A DNA stretch of 64,000 bases from an uncultured Brevibacillus sp. (GCF_947502445.1 NZ_CANMZW010000001.1:124001-188000), one strand, 5' to 3'; counted from the stretch's first letter, positions 33,085 through 42,855 are shown. Made by a program: numbers and translations. The notes: generated by a model not told the origin, from the letters alone.

Positions 33085-34005
33085 ATGAGCGTATATCAAA
33101 ATATAACAGAGTTGATCGGGAATACACCGATGGTTCGATTGAATCGCATGGTTCCTGAAGGAGCGGCTGAGGTCTACGTAAAGCTGGAAAAATTCAATCC
33201 TTCCGGCAGTGTAAAGGATCGCGCAGCCTACAATCTGATTTTGACTGCCGAACAAGCTGGCTTGATCCAGCCCGGGGATACGATTATTGAGCCAACGAGT
33301 GGCAATACGGGAATCGGACTGGCGATGAATGCCGCGGCCAAAGGCTATCGGGCGATTTTGGTCATGCCTGACAATATGTCCAAAGAGCGAATTACTATTT
33401 TGAAAGCATATGGAGCCGAGGTCGTATTAACTCCGAGTGAATTGCGTATGCCTGGAGCAATCGCCAAAGCTGAGGAGCTGCAAAAGGAGATTCCGCGAAG
33501 CTTTATTCCCCAGCAATTCGAAAATAAGGCAAACCCGGACATTCACCGCGTGACGACGGCGAAAGAAATCTATACACAAACAAACGGGCGTCTGGATGCA
33601 TTCGTAGCTACTGCTGGAACAGGCGGAACGATTACGGGGACAGGGGAGGCATTACGGGAAAAGCTGCCTGAGCTCTACATCGCTGTTGTCGAACCAAAGG
33701 GCTCTCCAGTTTTGTCAGGGGGAAAGCCAGGACCGCACAAGCTGGTCGGAACGAGCCCGGGATTTATTCCAAAAATCCTCAATACGGGCATCTACGATGA
33801 AATCATGCAAATTGCAGATGAGGATGCCCTGCAAACGATGAGACAGCTGGGAGCGTTGGAAGGGATACTGGTCGGACCGTCCTCAGGCGCATCTGTCTTT
33901 GCAGCGATCACGATTGCGAAGCGGTTAGGTGCTGGCAAGCGTGTCGTCTGCATCGCGCCAGATACGGGCGAGCGATACCTTAGCATGAATCTGTTTTCAC
34001 AATAG
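33085..34005 (+). CDS. Cysteine synthase (O-acetylserine sulfhydrylase family)
   Basis: A 306-residue PLP enzyme converting O-acetylserine and sulfide to cysteine. Motifs are NPSGSVKDRAA with the PLP Lys44, TSGNTGIGLAM near residue 72, GTGGTITGTGEAL near 178 and the C-terminal GPSSGASVFAA (PLP phosphate and ring contacts). CysK and CysM cannot be separated surely without comparison, so no symbol is given. The ATG at 33085 follows GGAGGGTGACG; an upstream in-frame ATG at 33064 precedes that site. Convergent with the M20 gene, with a shared terminator between. Confidence 0.9.
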   Translation: MSVYQNITELIGNTPMVRLNRMVPEGAAEVYVKLEKFNPSGSVKDRAAYNLILTAEQAGLIQPGDTIIEPTSGNTGIGLAMNAAAKGYRAILVMPDNMSKERITILKAYGAEVVLTPSELRMPGAIAKAEELQKEIPRSFIPQQFENKANPDIHRVTTAKEIYTQTNGRLDAFVATAGTGGTITGTGEALREKLPELYIAVVEPKGSPVLSGGKPGPHKLVGTSPGFIPKILNTGIYDEIMQIADEDALQTMRQLGALEGILVGPSSGASVFAAITIAKRLGAGKRVVCIAPDTGERYLSMNLFSQ

Positions 34006-34006
34006 G

Positions 34007-34037
34007 AAAAGGCAGGGAGATGTCCCTGCCTTTTTTC
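34007..34037. terminator. Bidirectional terminator between the cysteine synthase and M20 genes
   Basis: AAAAGGCAGGG and CCCTGCCTTTTTT flank a short loop; the arms give T-runs on both strands. Confidence 0.85.
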
Positions 34038-34038
34038 G

Positions 34039-35229
34039 CTATTTGCCTTGGTGACGGGCTTGGTATGCGAGCAAGGCTGCGATAAACACTTGTCCGGTCT
34101 GAATCATGGAGCGCTCATCCACATCGAACTTTGGATGATGGTGCGGATAGGTAGCCTTGATATCCGGGTTGCGTCCACCTACCATAAAGAACGTTGCTGG
34201 ACGCTCCTGTGCATAGTAGGCAAAATCCTCACCGCCCATTCCAGGAGGCATACGCAAAAGTCCTTCTTCACCAAACAGGCGCAGAACCTCTTCTTCCAGA
34301 TGTGCTGTTTCCTCCGGATTATTCCATGTAGCTGGATAACCACGCTCGTAGGTTACCTCGCAGCTCGCTCCAACTGCCTGGCAGGTAGCTTCTACAATGC
34401 GCTTCAGCGATTGTTCTACTGCACTACGCACTTCTTCGTCATAGGTACGCACGGTGCCTTTTAGCTTGACCTGGTCAGGAATGACGTTATACGCTTCCCC
34501 GCCACCAACGAATGAGCATACAGACACAACGACTTGTTTCAGCGGATCTACTTGGCGGCTGGCAATTTGTTGCAGATTCATAACGACCTGACTACCGAGA
34601 ACGATTGGGTCGATGGCAGTATGAGGATACGCCCCATGTCCGCCTTTTCCGTAAAGGATGATCTCAAAGCTGTCTGCAGCAGCAGTCACATAGCCAGTGG
34701 CAATACCGACCTTGCCAACAGCGAAATCGGAAGCGACGTGCGAGCCATATACAACATCTACACCATCGAGGCAGCCATCTTCGACCATAGCTTTGGCTCC
34801 GCCTGGAGGCAGCTCCTCTGCAAACTGGTGCAGGAAAACGACGTTTCCTGGAAGCTCGTCTCTGAATTCACTCAATACTTGCGCAACCCCGAGTAAGCCT
34901 GCTGTATGAATATCGTGTCCGCATGCATGCATCACACCTGGGATGCGTGATTTGTATTCAACGTCTTTTTCATCATGGATCGGCAAAGCATCGAAGTCTG
35001 CACGCAGCGCAACCGTTTTACCTGGCTTTCCACCCTTGAGAAGGCCAACTACACCCATGCCACCTACACCTGTGCGCACTTCGATACCCAGCGAGGTCAG
35101 CTTGTCAGCTACTTTTTTCGCTGTGTTTTCCTCTTTAAAGGAAAGCTCAGGGTACATGTGCAGGTCACGTCTGAATTGAACCAGCTCGGGATAAATCTCC
35201 TGCAGTCTGGCAAACAGTTTTTCTTGCAT
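34039..35229 (-). CDS. M20-family amidohydrolase (N-acyl amino acid / hippurate hydrolase type)
   Basis: A 396-residue M20D enzyme removing acyl groups from N-acyl amino acids or related amides. Metal-site motifs are VMHACGHDIHTAGLLG (residues ~97-112), HQFAEELPPGGAKAM (catalytic Glu and ligand) and the C-terminal YPHHHPKFDVDE. The dimerisation domain lies between about 185 and 300. The ATG at 35229 is preferred because GAGAAGGAG lies eight bases before it; a GTG three codons upstream overlaps it. Substrate is not determined. Confidence 0.88.
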   Translation of the reverse strand: MQEKLFARLQEIYPELVQFRRDLHMYPELSFKEENTAKKVADKLTSLGIEVRTGVGGMGVVGLLKGGKPGKTVALRADFDALPIHDEKDVEYKSRIPGVMHACGHDIHTAGLLGVAQVLSEFRDELPGNVVFLHQFAEELPPGGAKAMVEDGCLDGVDVVYGSHVASDFAVGKVGIATGYVTAAADSFEIILYGKGGHGAYPHTAIDPIVLGSQVVMNLQQIASRQVDPLKQVVVSVCSFVGGGEAYNVIPDQVKLKGTVRTYDEEVRSAVEQSLKRIVEATCQAVGASCEVTYERGYPATWNNPEETAHLEEEVLRLFGEEGLLRMPPGMGGEDFAYYAQERPATFFMVGGRNPDIKATYPHHHPKFDVDERSMIQTGQVFIAALLAYQARHQGK

Positions 35230-35440
35230 GGAACCCACTCCTTCTCACTTGGAAAAATATTGGATAGTAACACTCTCATTCATTATAAAAATATTCCAAA
35301 TGATATTTCAATCTATGTTTTCCTTATTTATGTCGGGTAAGAGTAGTAACAGGAAGTGAAGTAGACATAAGTAAAGGTATTCGACTAGAATGGAAAGAAC
35401 AGTATTGTGTCGAAAAACGTCAGAAGTTGTTGGAGAGAAC

Positions 35441-36766
35441 ATGGCTACGATTCATTATAAAAATCCAAGAGTCCTGATCATCTTATTGATATCAGGAGTT
35501 CTTTTTTTCATCATGACCTGTATTAGCATAGCAGCGTCTTATTACAATACGATTCAAGCAGTCCGCCTTTCGGTTGCGGGCCAGAGCATGAAGGCGGCTA
35601 CTTCTGTTGCCAAAAAATTAGACATCGCTGCTTACCAGGCTTTTCTCTCTAATCCCGTACAAGAAAATAAAGCGTATGGACAAACCAAGCAACAGCTAGA
35701 AGAGATGCGAGAGCAATTGGGCGTTCTCCATTTATATACGCTGCAAATGAAAGAGGATAATCAGGGGGCAATAGTCATGGTCGGGGCCTTTCCTCCTGAG
35801 ACCAGCGCGGGCTCGGAAATTGGCGACCCATGTCATGTTTATCCGGAGCAGATCACCCACATTAAGAATGGACAATCGTACTATTCGGAGATTATCCATG
35901 ACCCGCTCTATGGGGTATACATGTCGGCAGGTGCGCCGCTTTATGACCACAACGGCAAAGTAATTGGCATCATCGCTGTGGATACGGATATGGAGCAGGT
36001 GGATGGAATCGGCAGTGAAGTCGTTCGCCGAAGTATTCCAATCTTTGTTTTCCAGGGACTGTTTGTAATTGTTCTTGTTTTGGTGATTTTGGGATGGCAA
36101 TGCTGGTATCGCCGAGAGCTCAAAAAAGCAATTGGTGAAACGGAGGAGACATATCAGGATGAGCTGCGCTCAGTGATTACCTCGATGCGCTCGATTCGTC
36201 ACGACTTTGTTAATCATATGCAAGTGTTGTACGGACTGATTGAATGCGGTTATTTTGACAAAGCCCGTGATTATGTCCAATCACTTATGAAAGAGACCAA
36301 GCTGCTGGATTTGACAGTACGGATTGGGAACCCAGCTTTGATGGTCTTGTTCCATACCAAGTGGGAGCAGGCAAAGTCCCGAAAAATTGTGATGCAGTTT
36401 GCAGAATGTCCAGATCTATTTGAACAGATTCCATCGATTGATTTAATTAAAATCCTTTCCAACCTGATAGACAACGCCATTGATGCCGCAGCTTTATCGA
36501 GTGGCGAAAAACGAATCAGCATTGCTTGTCGCAAGGAAAAGAAGATGTATGTGTTTGAAGTGGAGAACACTGGGCAGGAGATTTTACCTGGGCAAAGAGA
36601 GCAGCTCTTCATGAACGGGTACTCGACTAAGAAATCGGCAGACAATACACAGCGGGGCACAGGATTGTACATCGTAAAAGACGTGGTGCATAAGCACAAG
36701 GGCACGATTGAAATGAAGTCGAATCAGGGAGTGACCCGATTTACTGTTCAGTTGCCTGTGAAGTAA
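35441..36766 (+). CDS. Sensor histidine kinase, CitA/DcuS-like (SpoOB-type H-box)
   Basis: A 441-residue kinase. TM1 is near residues 12-32, an extracytoplasmic sensor of about 170 residues follows (PAS/Cache-like; contains YYSEIIHDPLYGVYMSAGAPLYD), and TM2 lies near 208-230. The H-box reads SIRHDFVNHMQVLYGLIE with His near residue 252, which is the SpoOB/CitA type. The ATPase domain has NLIDNAIDAA (N box) near 340 and GTGLYIVKDVV (G2 box) near 410. No response regulator adjoins it, an oddity since CitA/DcuS kinases are normally paired. An in-frame ATG at 35390 is an alternative start. Confidence 0.85.
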   Translation: MATIHYKNPRVLIILLISGVLFFIMTCISIAASYYNTIQAVRLSVAGQSMKAATSVAKKLDIAAYQAFLSNPVQENKAYGQTKQQLEEMREQLGVLHLYTLQMKEDNQGAIVMVGAFPPETSAGSEIGDPCHVYPEQITHIKNGQSYYSEIIHDPLYGVYMSAGAPLYDHNGKVIGIIAVDTDMEQVDGIGSEVVRRSIPIFVFQGLFVIVLVLVILGWQCWYRRELKKAIGETEETYQDELRSVITSMRSIRHDFVNHMQVLYGLIECGYFDKARDYVQSLMKETKLLDLTVRIGNPALMVLFHTKWEQAKSRKIVMQFAECPDLFEQIPSIDLIKILSNLIDNAIDAAALSSGEKRISIACRKEKKMYVFEVENTGQEILPGQREQLFMNGYSTKKSADNTQRGTGLYIVKDVVHKHKGTIEMKSNQGVTRFTVQLPVK

Positions 36767-36771
36767 CGAAC

Positions 36772-36801
36772 AAAAAAAGCCGTCGGAGAACGGCTTTTTT
36801 T
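36772..36801. terminator. Bidirectional terminator between the kinase and MFS genes
   Basis: AAAAAAAGCCGT and ACGGCTTTTTTT flank a seven-base loop. Confidence 0.85.
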
Positions 36802-36823
36802 GTTGGGATGATTTATCAACAGG

Positions 36824-38011
36824 CTAGGCGGTTTGGTTTGATAGGGACTGCTTTGTTTCTGCCGCTTCATGCTTGAGCGGACGAGTGATGGAAAATATAG
36901 CGCACCCAAAGGAAACAAGAACAAACAACGCACCTACCCACGGTGTGTAGGTGACCGAGGCTTGCTCTACGACCATTCCTCCTGCCATGGAGCCAAAGGC
37001 AATGCCAAGATGCAGGGCAGATGTATTGAGTCCCAGCGGAAGGTCAGGCGCAGCGGGTGAAGAGTAAATCAAATAGTTTTGTTGTGCAGGTGAGATCGCC
37101 CAGCTCAGCGCACTCCAGATCACCATGATGACAAGAAAAACAGGGAGTGAGCTCGTAAAGAAAGGCAAAACGCTCATCACGAGAGCAAAAAGCGGAACGA
37201 TCCAAAGAATGGCCTTTTTTGCTCCCCATTTATCGGAAAACCATCCTCCGGCCCCGCCTCCAGCGACAGCTGCAAGGCCAAAGACAAAATAGATGAGGCT
37301 GAGCATGCTCGCGTCAACGCCCATGGTTGTTTTCAAATACGGGGTGAAGTATGCGTACAGCGTCAAATGACCGGTCAGCATGAACAAAGAGACGAGCAGT
37401 GCACTGATGATTTTCCCATTTTTCAGGATAGCGAACTGCTCACGCAAGGGTACAGGCTCCGGAGTCTTTACTTTGGGCAAAAAATAGAGCAGAAACATCA
37501 TCGATAAAATGCTGAGGGCAGCAATCAACCAAAACGGTGCCCGCCAGCCAAAAGCATTGCCCAGGGCTAGACCGACAGGGACACCTAGCACGAGAGAACC
37601 ACTGATCCCCATAAAAATGATTCCAATAGCCCGTCCTCGGTATGCCGGCTCGACAATGCTTGCTGCGATCGAAATGGACAAGACGACGAGAAGCGCGCTG
37701 CTTGCCGCTGAAAGAATACGTGCCACCATTAGTACGGTATAAGTAGGACTTAGGGCCGCAAGCACATTGCTGAGGAAAAAAACGGCCAGGGCATACAAGT
37801 ACAACGGCTTGCGTTCTATTCGTCTCGTCAGGTGCAGAAGTAACGGAGCCGAGATGGAAAAGGCGAGTGAAAAAATCGTGATCAGTTGTCCGGCTGAGCT
37901 GATAGAGACTTGCAAATCTTGGGCGATCAAGTCGAGCGTACCGCCGATAATCAGCTCCACTGTTCCAACGACAAAGGTAGCAATCGCCAGAATGAAAACA
38001 CGTGGGTTCAA
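36824..38011 (-). CDS. MFS transporter, DHA1-type exporter
   Basis: A 395-residue major facilitator with 12 predicted helices in two six-helix halves. The DHA1-type loop 2-3 motif is present as LTRRIERKPLY, and FVVGTVELIIGG at the N-terminus resembles AraJ/YdhP sugar or drug efflux proteins. Substrate unknown. A TTG at 38011 follows AGAGAGGAGC. A perfect 13-base-arm palindrome sits 22-53 bases upstream and may be an operator. Confidence 0.85.
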   Translation of the reverse strand: MNPRVFILAIATFVVGTVELIIGGTLDLIAQDLQVSISSAGQLITIFSLAFSISAPLLLHLTRRIERKPLYLYALAVFFLSNVLAALSPTYTVLMVARILSAASSALLVVLSISIAASIVEPAYRGRAIGIIFMGISGSLVLGVPVGLALGNAFGWRAPFWLIAALSILSMMFLLYFLPKVKTPEPVPLREQFAILKNGKIISALLVSLFMLTGHLTLYAYFTPYLKTTMGVDASMLSLIYFVFGLAAVAGGGAGGWFSDKWGAKKAILWIVPLFALVMSVLPFFTSSLPVFLVIMVIWSALSWAISPAQQNYLIYSSPAAPDLPLGLNTSALHLGIAFGSMAGGMVVEQASVTYTPWVGALFVLVSFGCAIFSITRPLKHEAAETKQSLSNQTA

Positions 38012-38032
38012 AACAGAAAGCTCCTCTCTTTC

Positions 38033-38064
38033 AAAAAGGTTACTACCATGATAGTAACCTTTTT
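38033..38064. promoter_or_regulatory. 32-base perfect palindrome upstream of the MFS gene
   Basis: AAAAAGGTTACTA at 38033-38045 and TAGTAACCTTTTT at 38052-38064 are exact complements around CCATGA. The TTACTA...TAGTAA core resembles sites used by HxlR/DUF24-type redox or xenobiotic regulators in Bacillus. It could instead be a second terminator for the upstream regulator gene, since the arm ends in five T on the minus strand. Confidence 0.6.
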
Positions 38065-38099
38065 GGAATTGTGCAACTAGAAAATGCTGCTGGATGCGT

Positions 38100-38130
38100 A
38101 AAAAAGACCCTGGCGTAAATAGCCAGAGCC
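38100..38130 (-). terminator. Terminator of the TrmB-type regulator gene
   Basis: On the minus strand CTCTGGC and GCCAGGG pair around a seven-base loop, followed by TCTTTTTTA. Confidence 0.7.
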
Positions 38131-38139
38131 GAAAAAGGG

Positions 38140-38898
38140 TTAATAACGCAGACGAATCAGCATGCTGCGGATCTCGTCATCGTCAAACAGTAAATCAAAA
38201 TGCTTCTGCGTGATCCGGGTAAGCGCAACGTCATGGTAAAAAGAATCGGCAAAAAACTTCACAAACGGTTGCGCCCGTGTTTTAATCGCTTGCCAGCCGC
38301 TTTGCTCTTCACCAGCAAAAATCAGCTCATCCTGATCAATCACGATCAGTTGATACCGCTCCAAGCCTTCGTGCTCCTTCGCTGGGACAAAGGAGTGTAC
38401 GTGAGAGAGCTGTGTATGATTTTGCCCGATGATCAACGCTTCTATTTCCACTCCATTGCGTTCCTTTTCTTCAAGCAGCGGTACAAACTCTTGGAAATCA
38501 TCTTCCCAAGCGGAAATGCGTACTGAACGCGTCGCCCTTTGAATCAACTGCTTGCACTCTGCTCGGATTGACTCCGCTACCTTCAGGCTCCACACGCGAT
38601 CATCCCGCACAGTTCTTTGGGCGAGCGAGGAGGTGAGCTGTTTGACATCTGACTGAAATTGTTGCGTCAGCTTTTCAACGAGACTGGCAAGCGGGAGGGC
38701 AGTGTAGCGTTTCTTCTTCTCTGAGATCGTATCGAGGACCATTCCTTTTTCGACTAGACGATTCAGCACTTCGTAGATTTTGGCTTTGGGAACACCAGAG
38801 TGCTTCACTACCATGGCAGCATCCAATGGTTCACTGCTCGAAGCCAATGCTTCGTACACTTTACTCTCATAGAGGGAAAAACCGAACGATTGTAGCAT
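38140..38898 (-). CDS. TrmB-family transcriptional regulator
   Basis: A 252-residue protein. The N-terminal winged helix (LQSFGFSLYESKVYEALASSSEPLDAAMVVKHSGVPKAKIYEVLNRL, residues 2-49) matches TrmB regulators, followed by a coiled coil (residues ~70-95) and a C-terminal phospholipase-D-like effector domain (RISAWEDDFQEFVPLLEEKERNGVEIEALIIG). Most studied TrmB proteins sense sugars. It may control the adjacent MFS gene or itself. A TTGGAGGA site precedes the ATG. Confidence 0.85.
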   Translation of the reverse strand: MLQSFGFSLYESKVYEALASSSEPLDAAMVVKHSGVPKAKIYEVLNRLVEKGMVLDTISEKKKRYTALPLASLVEKLTQQFQSDVKQLTSSLAQRTVRDDRVWSLKVAESIRAECKQLIQRATRSVRISAWEDDFQEFVPLLEEKERNGVEIEALIIGQNHTQLSHVHSFVPAKEHEGLERYQLIVIDQDELIFAGEEQSGWQAIKTRAQPFVKFFADSFYHDVALTRITQKHFDLLFDDDEIRSMLIRLRY

Positions 38899-39326
38899 AA
38901 AAAATCCTCCAAGCCATACACGGTCATGTTTTCTTGATGGTACCCGTAATGTGTGGTTTTTGCAACAGATGGGACAACAGAGAGAGGCAATTGGAGCTAT
39001 CCCGTACTAGTTCTCAGGACCGGATCATTCCCGAACGTTCGTAACGATTCGACAAGTCCATCTAGGGCTATTAGTGGTGAGTGTGATGCTGATGCTGGTA
39101 CACTGCCGGATCGCGGAGAGTTTTTCTACGATAATTGCTCATTTTAGTAAGTCCCTGTCGAATTAGTTCGAGAAGCTTATTGAAAAAATGATTCTCTCTA
39201 GGAAGAGTTTTTTGTCGAATAAATAAATTTGGTAATGATAACTCGTCGTGTGATAATTACGAATAGTCGAAACGTTAGTGCGCATAACAATTCGGCAAAT
39301 CTCACTACAAAAAAGGGTGAACCGCC

Positions 39327-41588
39327 GTGAAGAAAAGCAAGAAGCTTTTATCCATCCTATTTTCCTCCTCGTTAGTACTCGGTACCTTTGTGGCACATCC
39401 GGCAGCAGGGCTGGCAAAATCGAAGGAAGACAAAGATTCCTTACATGTGGACTTATCCACCATCAATGTGGATCGTCTGGTGAATGCGCTGGTTGAGCAA
39501 GGAATTATCGATGAGAATGCAGACCAGGAAGAAGTAGACGAGGCTGTCCAGGATTTCTTAAAAGACAAAAGAGTACCGCATGGCATCGATGACTCTACAT
39601 CGTTCGGGAAAAAAGCACGCAAATCGCAAACGGCGGCTCTCTCCAAAGCTTCGAACAAGATTGCAAAGCTGGATGATGATGCCAAAGCAGCTCGGTCATC
39701 CAAGCAGGTACATACGGACAATATTGTCATCGCATTAGTCGAATTCCCGGATCGAGAGCATAACCAATTGCCCAGGATGAGTGACTCGTTGTGGACGAAG
39801 GATTTTGACGAAAATCATTATAAAGAAATGCTGTTTAATCAAAAAGGCTATAAATCACCAGAAGGCACCGAGATGACAACGATGGCAAAGTATTACTATG
39901 AGCAATCCGGCCATACATGGACAGTGGACGGGGTTGTAACTCCGTGGCAAACTGCAGAGAATGATTATAAACACTACGGCGGTAACAACGACAATGGTGA
40001 TGACGCCGCGCCTCGCGATTTGGTAGCGGAGACACTGGAGGCTGTGGGCGAAGCAATTGCTGGACATGAGGAAGATTATGACCAGCGCGACCCGTATGAT
40101 CTCGATGGCGATGGCGATCTGATGGAGCCGGATGGCATGCTGGACAACCTCATGCTCGTACATGCTGGAATCGGAGAAGAAACAGGGGAAGATGCTGACG
40201 CGATTTGGTCCCACCGCTGGACACTGAAAAAACCGGTAGAAATTCCGGGAACGGATCTGGTGGCATATGACTACATGATCCAGCCCGAGGATGGCGCACC
40301 TGGCGTTTTTGCACATGAATACGGACATAATCTAGGGCTGCCGGATTTGTATGACACTACGAATGCTGGTCATGATTCACCAGTAGGCGCATGGTCCCTG
40401 ATGTCTTCTGGCAGCCACACAGGGAAAATCTTTCAAACACAGCCGACAGGCTTTGACCCGTGGTCAAAAATGATGCTCAAGCAAATGTACGGCGGCAATT
40501 GGATTGAACCACAGGTCGTGAATCATGAAGAGTTGAAAAAAAAGAAAAAAACGTTAGAGCTTGTAGACGGCAGCAGTATAGAACAAGAGGGGAAAGTCAT
40601 CAAGGTAAATATGCCGCAGGTTGAGAAACAGCCGCCTGTTCAGCCAAAAGACGGCGAGTACTCGTACTTCTCTGATGAAGGAGATAACCTGAACACAAAA
40701 ATGGTTTCGGAAGTAATCGATTTGACTGGTGTCAGCTCTGCTTCCATGAGCTTTGATTCCTGGAGATCGATTGAAACGGGCTACGACTATTTGTATATCA
40801 ACGTGATTGATGTGGATGCAGGCACTACCACGAAAATCGAAGAGTACGATGATGAAACAAAAGGCTGGGACAGGGAAGAAATCAGCCTGGACGATTTTGC
40901 AGGGAAAAAGATCCAAATCGAATTTAATTATGTAACAGACGGTGGATTGGCCATGGCTGGCTTCTATCTTGACAACTTTGCGGTAGAAGGAGACGGAGAG
41001 GTAATCTTCAGCGATGATGCAGAAGGCGAGCCAAAGTTTGAGCTGGATGGCTTTCATCACTTCGATGGAGAAGGTAAAATGTACGACGCCTACTATCTCG
41101 TCGAGCTGCGTTCGCATGAAGGTATTGACGCTGGACTGAAATACTTCCGCCGCAACGACACGTTCTTCACCTACGATCCGGGTTTGGTGATCTGGTATTA
41201 TGACGGTCGTTATGGCAAAACGCAGGATAATAACACGAGCCAGCATCCCGGCTATGGCATGCTCGGGGTTGTGGATGCTCATCAGGAGGTGCGATACTGG
41301 AACAATGACGAGGACAACAAGGATATGATTGCCGACGCGCGTTATCAAGTAAACGATGCGGCATTCAGCCCGAACAAGACGTCCGGAATGGAACTCGATT
41401 ACATTTTTGGCACGATGAAGTACAAGCCGTTAAAAGGCATTACTGAGTTTAATGACAAGGATGACTATACGATGCCAGAAGTTCCGGAAGTGGGTAAAAT
41501 CCTGCAAAAGATCGGCCTGCAGATCAAGCTGAAAAAAGTGGATAAAAAGTTTACAAAGGCAACAGTAGAGCTCTCCGTCAAAAAATAA
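39327..41588 (+). CDS. Immune inhibitor A-type secreted metalloprotease (M6)
   Basis: A 753-residue secreted zinc protease. The signal peptide is residues 1-31 and a propeptide-like acidic region follows. The active site HEYGHNLGLPDLYD (HExxHxxGxxD, His330) and the M6 core TEMTTMAKYYYEQSGHTWTVDG are present, with a MAM/VEG-like beta domain near residues 450-580. Homologues such as Bacillus InhA degrade host defence proteins and also process exported proteins. The start is GTG at 39327 after AAAAGGGTG. The 428 bases upstream (38899-39326) contain no gene and only weak promoter-like matches, none of which I would name. Confidence 0.92.
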   Translation: MKKSKKLLSILFSSSLVLGTFVAHPAAGLAKSKEDKDSLHVDLSTINVDRLVNALVEQGIIDENADQEEVDEAVQDFLKDKRVPHGIDDSTSFGKKARKSQTAALSKASNKIAKLDDDAKAARSSKQVHTDNIVIALVEFPDREHNQLPRMSDSLWTKDFDENHYKEMLFNQKGYKSPEGTEMTTMAKYYYEQSGHTWTVDGVVTPWQTAENDYKHYGGNNDNGDDAAPRDLVAETLEAVGEAIAGHEEDYDQRDPYDLDGDGDLMEPDGMLDNLMLVHAGIGEETGEDADAIWSHRWTLKKPVEIPGTDLVAYDYMIQPEDGAPGVFAHEYGHNLGLPDLYDTTNAGHDSPVGAWSLMSSGSHTGKIFQTQPTGFDPWSKMMLKQMYGGNWIEPQVVNHEELKKKKKTLELVDGSSIEQEGKVIKVNMPQVEKQPPVQPKDGEYSYFSDEGDNLNTKMVSEVIDLTGVSSASMSFDSWRSIETGYDYLYINVIDVDAGTTTKIEEYDDETKGWDREEISLDDFAGKKIQIEFNYVTDGGLAMAGFYLDNFAVEGDGEVIFSDDAEGEPKFELDGFHHFDGEGKMYDAYYLVELRSHEGIDAGLKYFRRNDTFFTYDPGLVIWYYDGRYGKTQDNNTSQHPGYGMLGVVDAHQEVRYWNNDEDNKDMIADARYQVNDAAFSPNKTSGMELDYIFGTMKYKPLKGITEFNDKDDYTMPEVPEVGKILQKIGLQIKLKKVDKKFTKATVELSVKK

Positions 41589-41596
41589 AACGGCAA

Positions 41597-41645
41597 AAGG
41601 CGCCAGTCGACATACAGTTGATTGACGCCTTCTCCTATTTTTTTG
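41597..41645 (+). terminator. Terminator after the M6 protease gene
   Basis: AAGGCGCCAGTCGAC and GTTGATTGACGCCTT pair (with G-U pairs) and are followed by a T-rich tail with seven T. It also lies at the 3' side of the convergent MFS pseudogene. Confidence 0.75.
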
Positions 41646-41658
41646 TTCTGATTTGCCG

Positions 41659-42667
41659 TTATCCTCGATGAAGCTCATCTATTGTCTTTTCCTTACTTTT
41701 TAAAAAGGGCGTAAAGAATAATGTGAGAACAGCAATCATCAACCCAGCAGCTCCTGTAAACAGGGCGATCTGCATCCCGTACATGTCGCCAATGACACCA
41801 CCAGCAAGAGAGCCGAGTGGATAAGCTCCCCAAGCAACAAATCGGACAGTGGCATTGACCCGGCCCTGCAACTGATCAGGTACGATCGCTTGGCGCAGGC
41901 TGAGAGTACTAATGCTCCACATAGACATGCCGAAACCAAAGAAAAACTGCCCCAGCATCAAAAGAAATACGGCAGAGCTTCCAGTCCCCATAGCCAAAGG
42001 GGCAAATGGTCCCCCGCATGAAGCGATTATGGCCGAGCCGACGATGACGGGCCCCAGCCCTCCATAAACCAGTCCAAGCCACCCCGACGAAATATGAAGC
42101 GTGGTGATGGCATACAGGACGTACACACTGAACATGACATTCCAGGAGAAATTGAAGATCGCTGAGCAGCGTATGACACCGAAGAGCAATGGTTCCGAGA
42201 AGGAGAGATGCAATCCTTCGCGGATATCCTGCCAAAGACTGCGCGGTGTGTCAGGACGCACGGGCGTAGCCTCTTCTTTTTTGATGAAGCGAAGGGACAG
42301 GGCAGAAAGAAAAAAGGAAAGGGATGTCACCAGCATCGCCATAGGTGCAGTGATCAGTTGGATGAGTGCTCCTGCTAGCCCAGGTCCAGTCATTTGCGCG
42401 GCAGAACGGCTTCCCTCCAGCATGCTGTTTGTCCCGACGAGCTGTTCTTTGCTGACTAGTGTGGGGAGATAGGATTGATAGGCGATGTCAAAAAATACGG
42501 TGCACACTCCAGTCAGAAAAGCGATGGTATAAAGCCACTCCATGTGTAAAACGCCGAAAACGGAAAGGATGGGGATCAGCGCCAAAAGCAGAGCCCGCAG
42601 CTGTATGGCTGAGCCAAAAAGTACGAAAATCCTTGAGCTGTCGTCTACTATCATTTTTCTGAAACAT
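41659..42667 (-). pseudogene. Truncated MFS transporter gene with internal deletion
   Basis: A GGGAGGA site precedes ATG 42667, whose frame encodes a normal MFS N-terminus (FQKNDSRRQLKDFRTFWLSHTAAG) but then goes off. A second frame becomes MFS-like from about 42610 (RALLLALIPILSVFGVLHMEWLYTIAFLTG) and runs intact to 41659 with helices 4-12. About 55-65 residues that should join them (helices 1-3 and the loop 2-3 motif) are missing. The in-frame ATG at 42654 for the second part has no ribosome binding site. The original was probably a DHA3-type efflux protein. Confidence 0.65.
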
Positions 42668-42855
42668 GATCTTGTCCTCCCTGCTAAGTTGAATCGTTGA
42701 CACGTTTTAGCATAGGAGATGGAGGGAGTGACGTCTTTCTCGATCTTGCTCTCCCATTTCTTCGAAAATGTTGCTCTTTCATTCCGGGGAGCTTACGTAT
42801 AAGAGGGAACGTACGCTATACTGGGTAAAGAAAAAAGCGAGAGGAAGGATGGCAA

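Noticed and set aside
39030..39060. Possible SOS (LexA) box around CGAACGTTCG
   Set aside because: The palindrome does not fit the GAAC-N4-GTTC spacing, and the downstream gene is not an SOS gene.
38953..39147. 64-codon plus-strand frame between the TrmB regulator and the M6 protease gene
   Set aside because: No usable ribosome binding site and no recognisable composition; treated as intergenic.
39212..39240. Promoter before the M6 protease gene (TTGTCG ... TAATGATA)
   Set aside because: The -35 is acceptable but the -10 element is a poor match at 17-base spacing.
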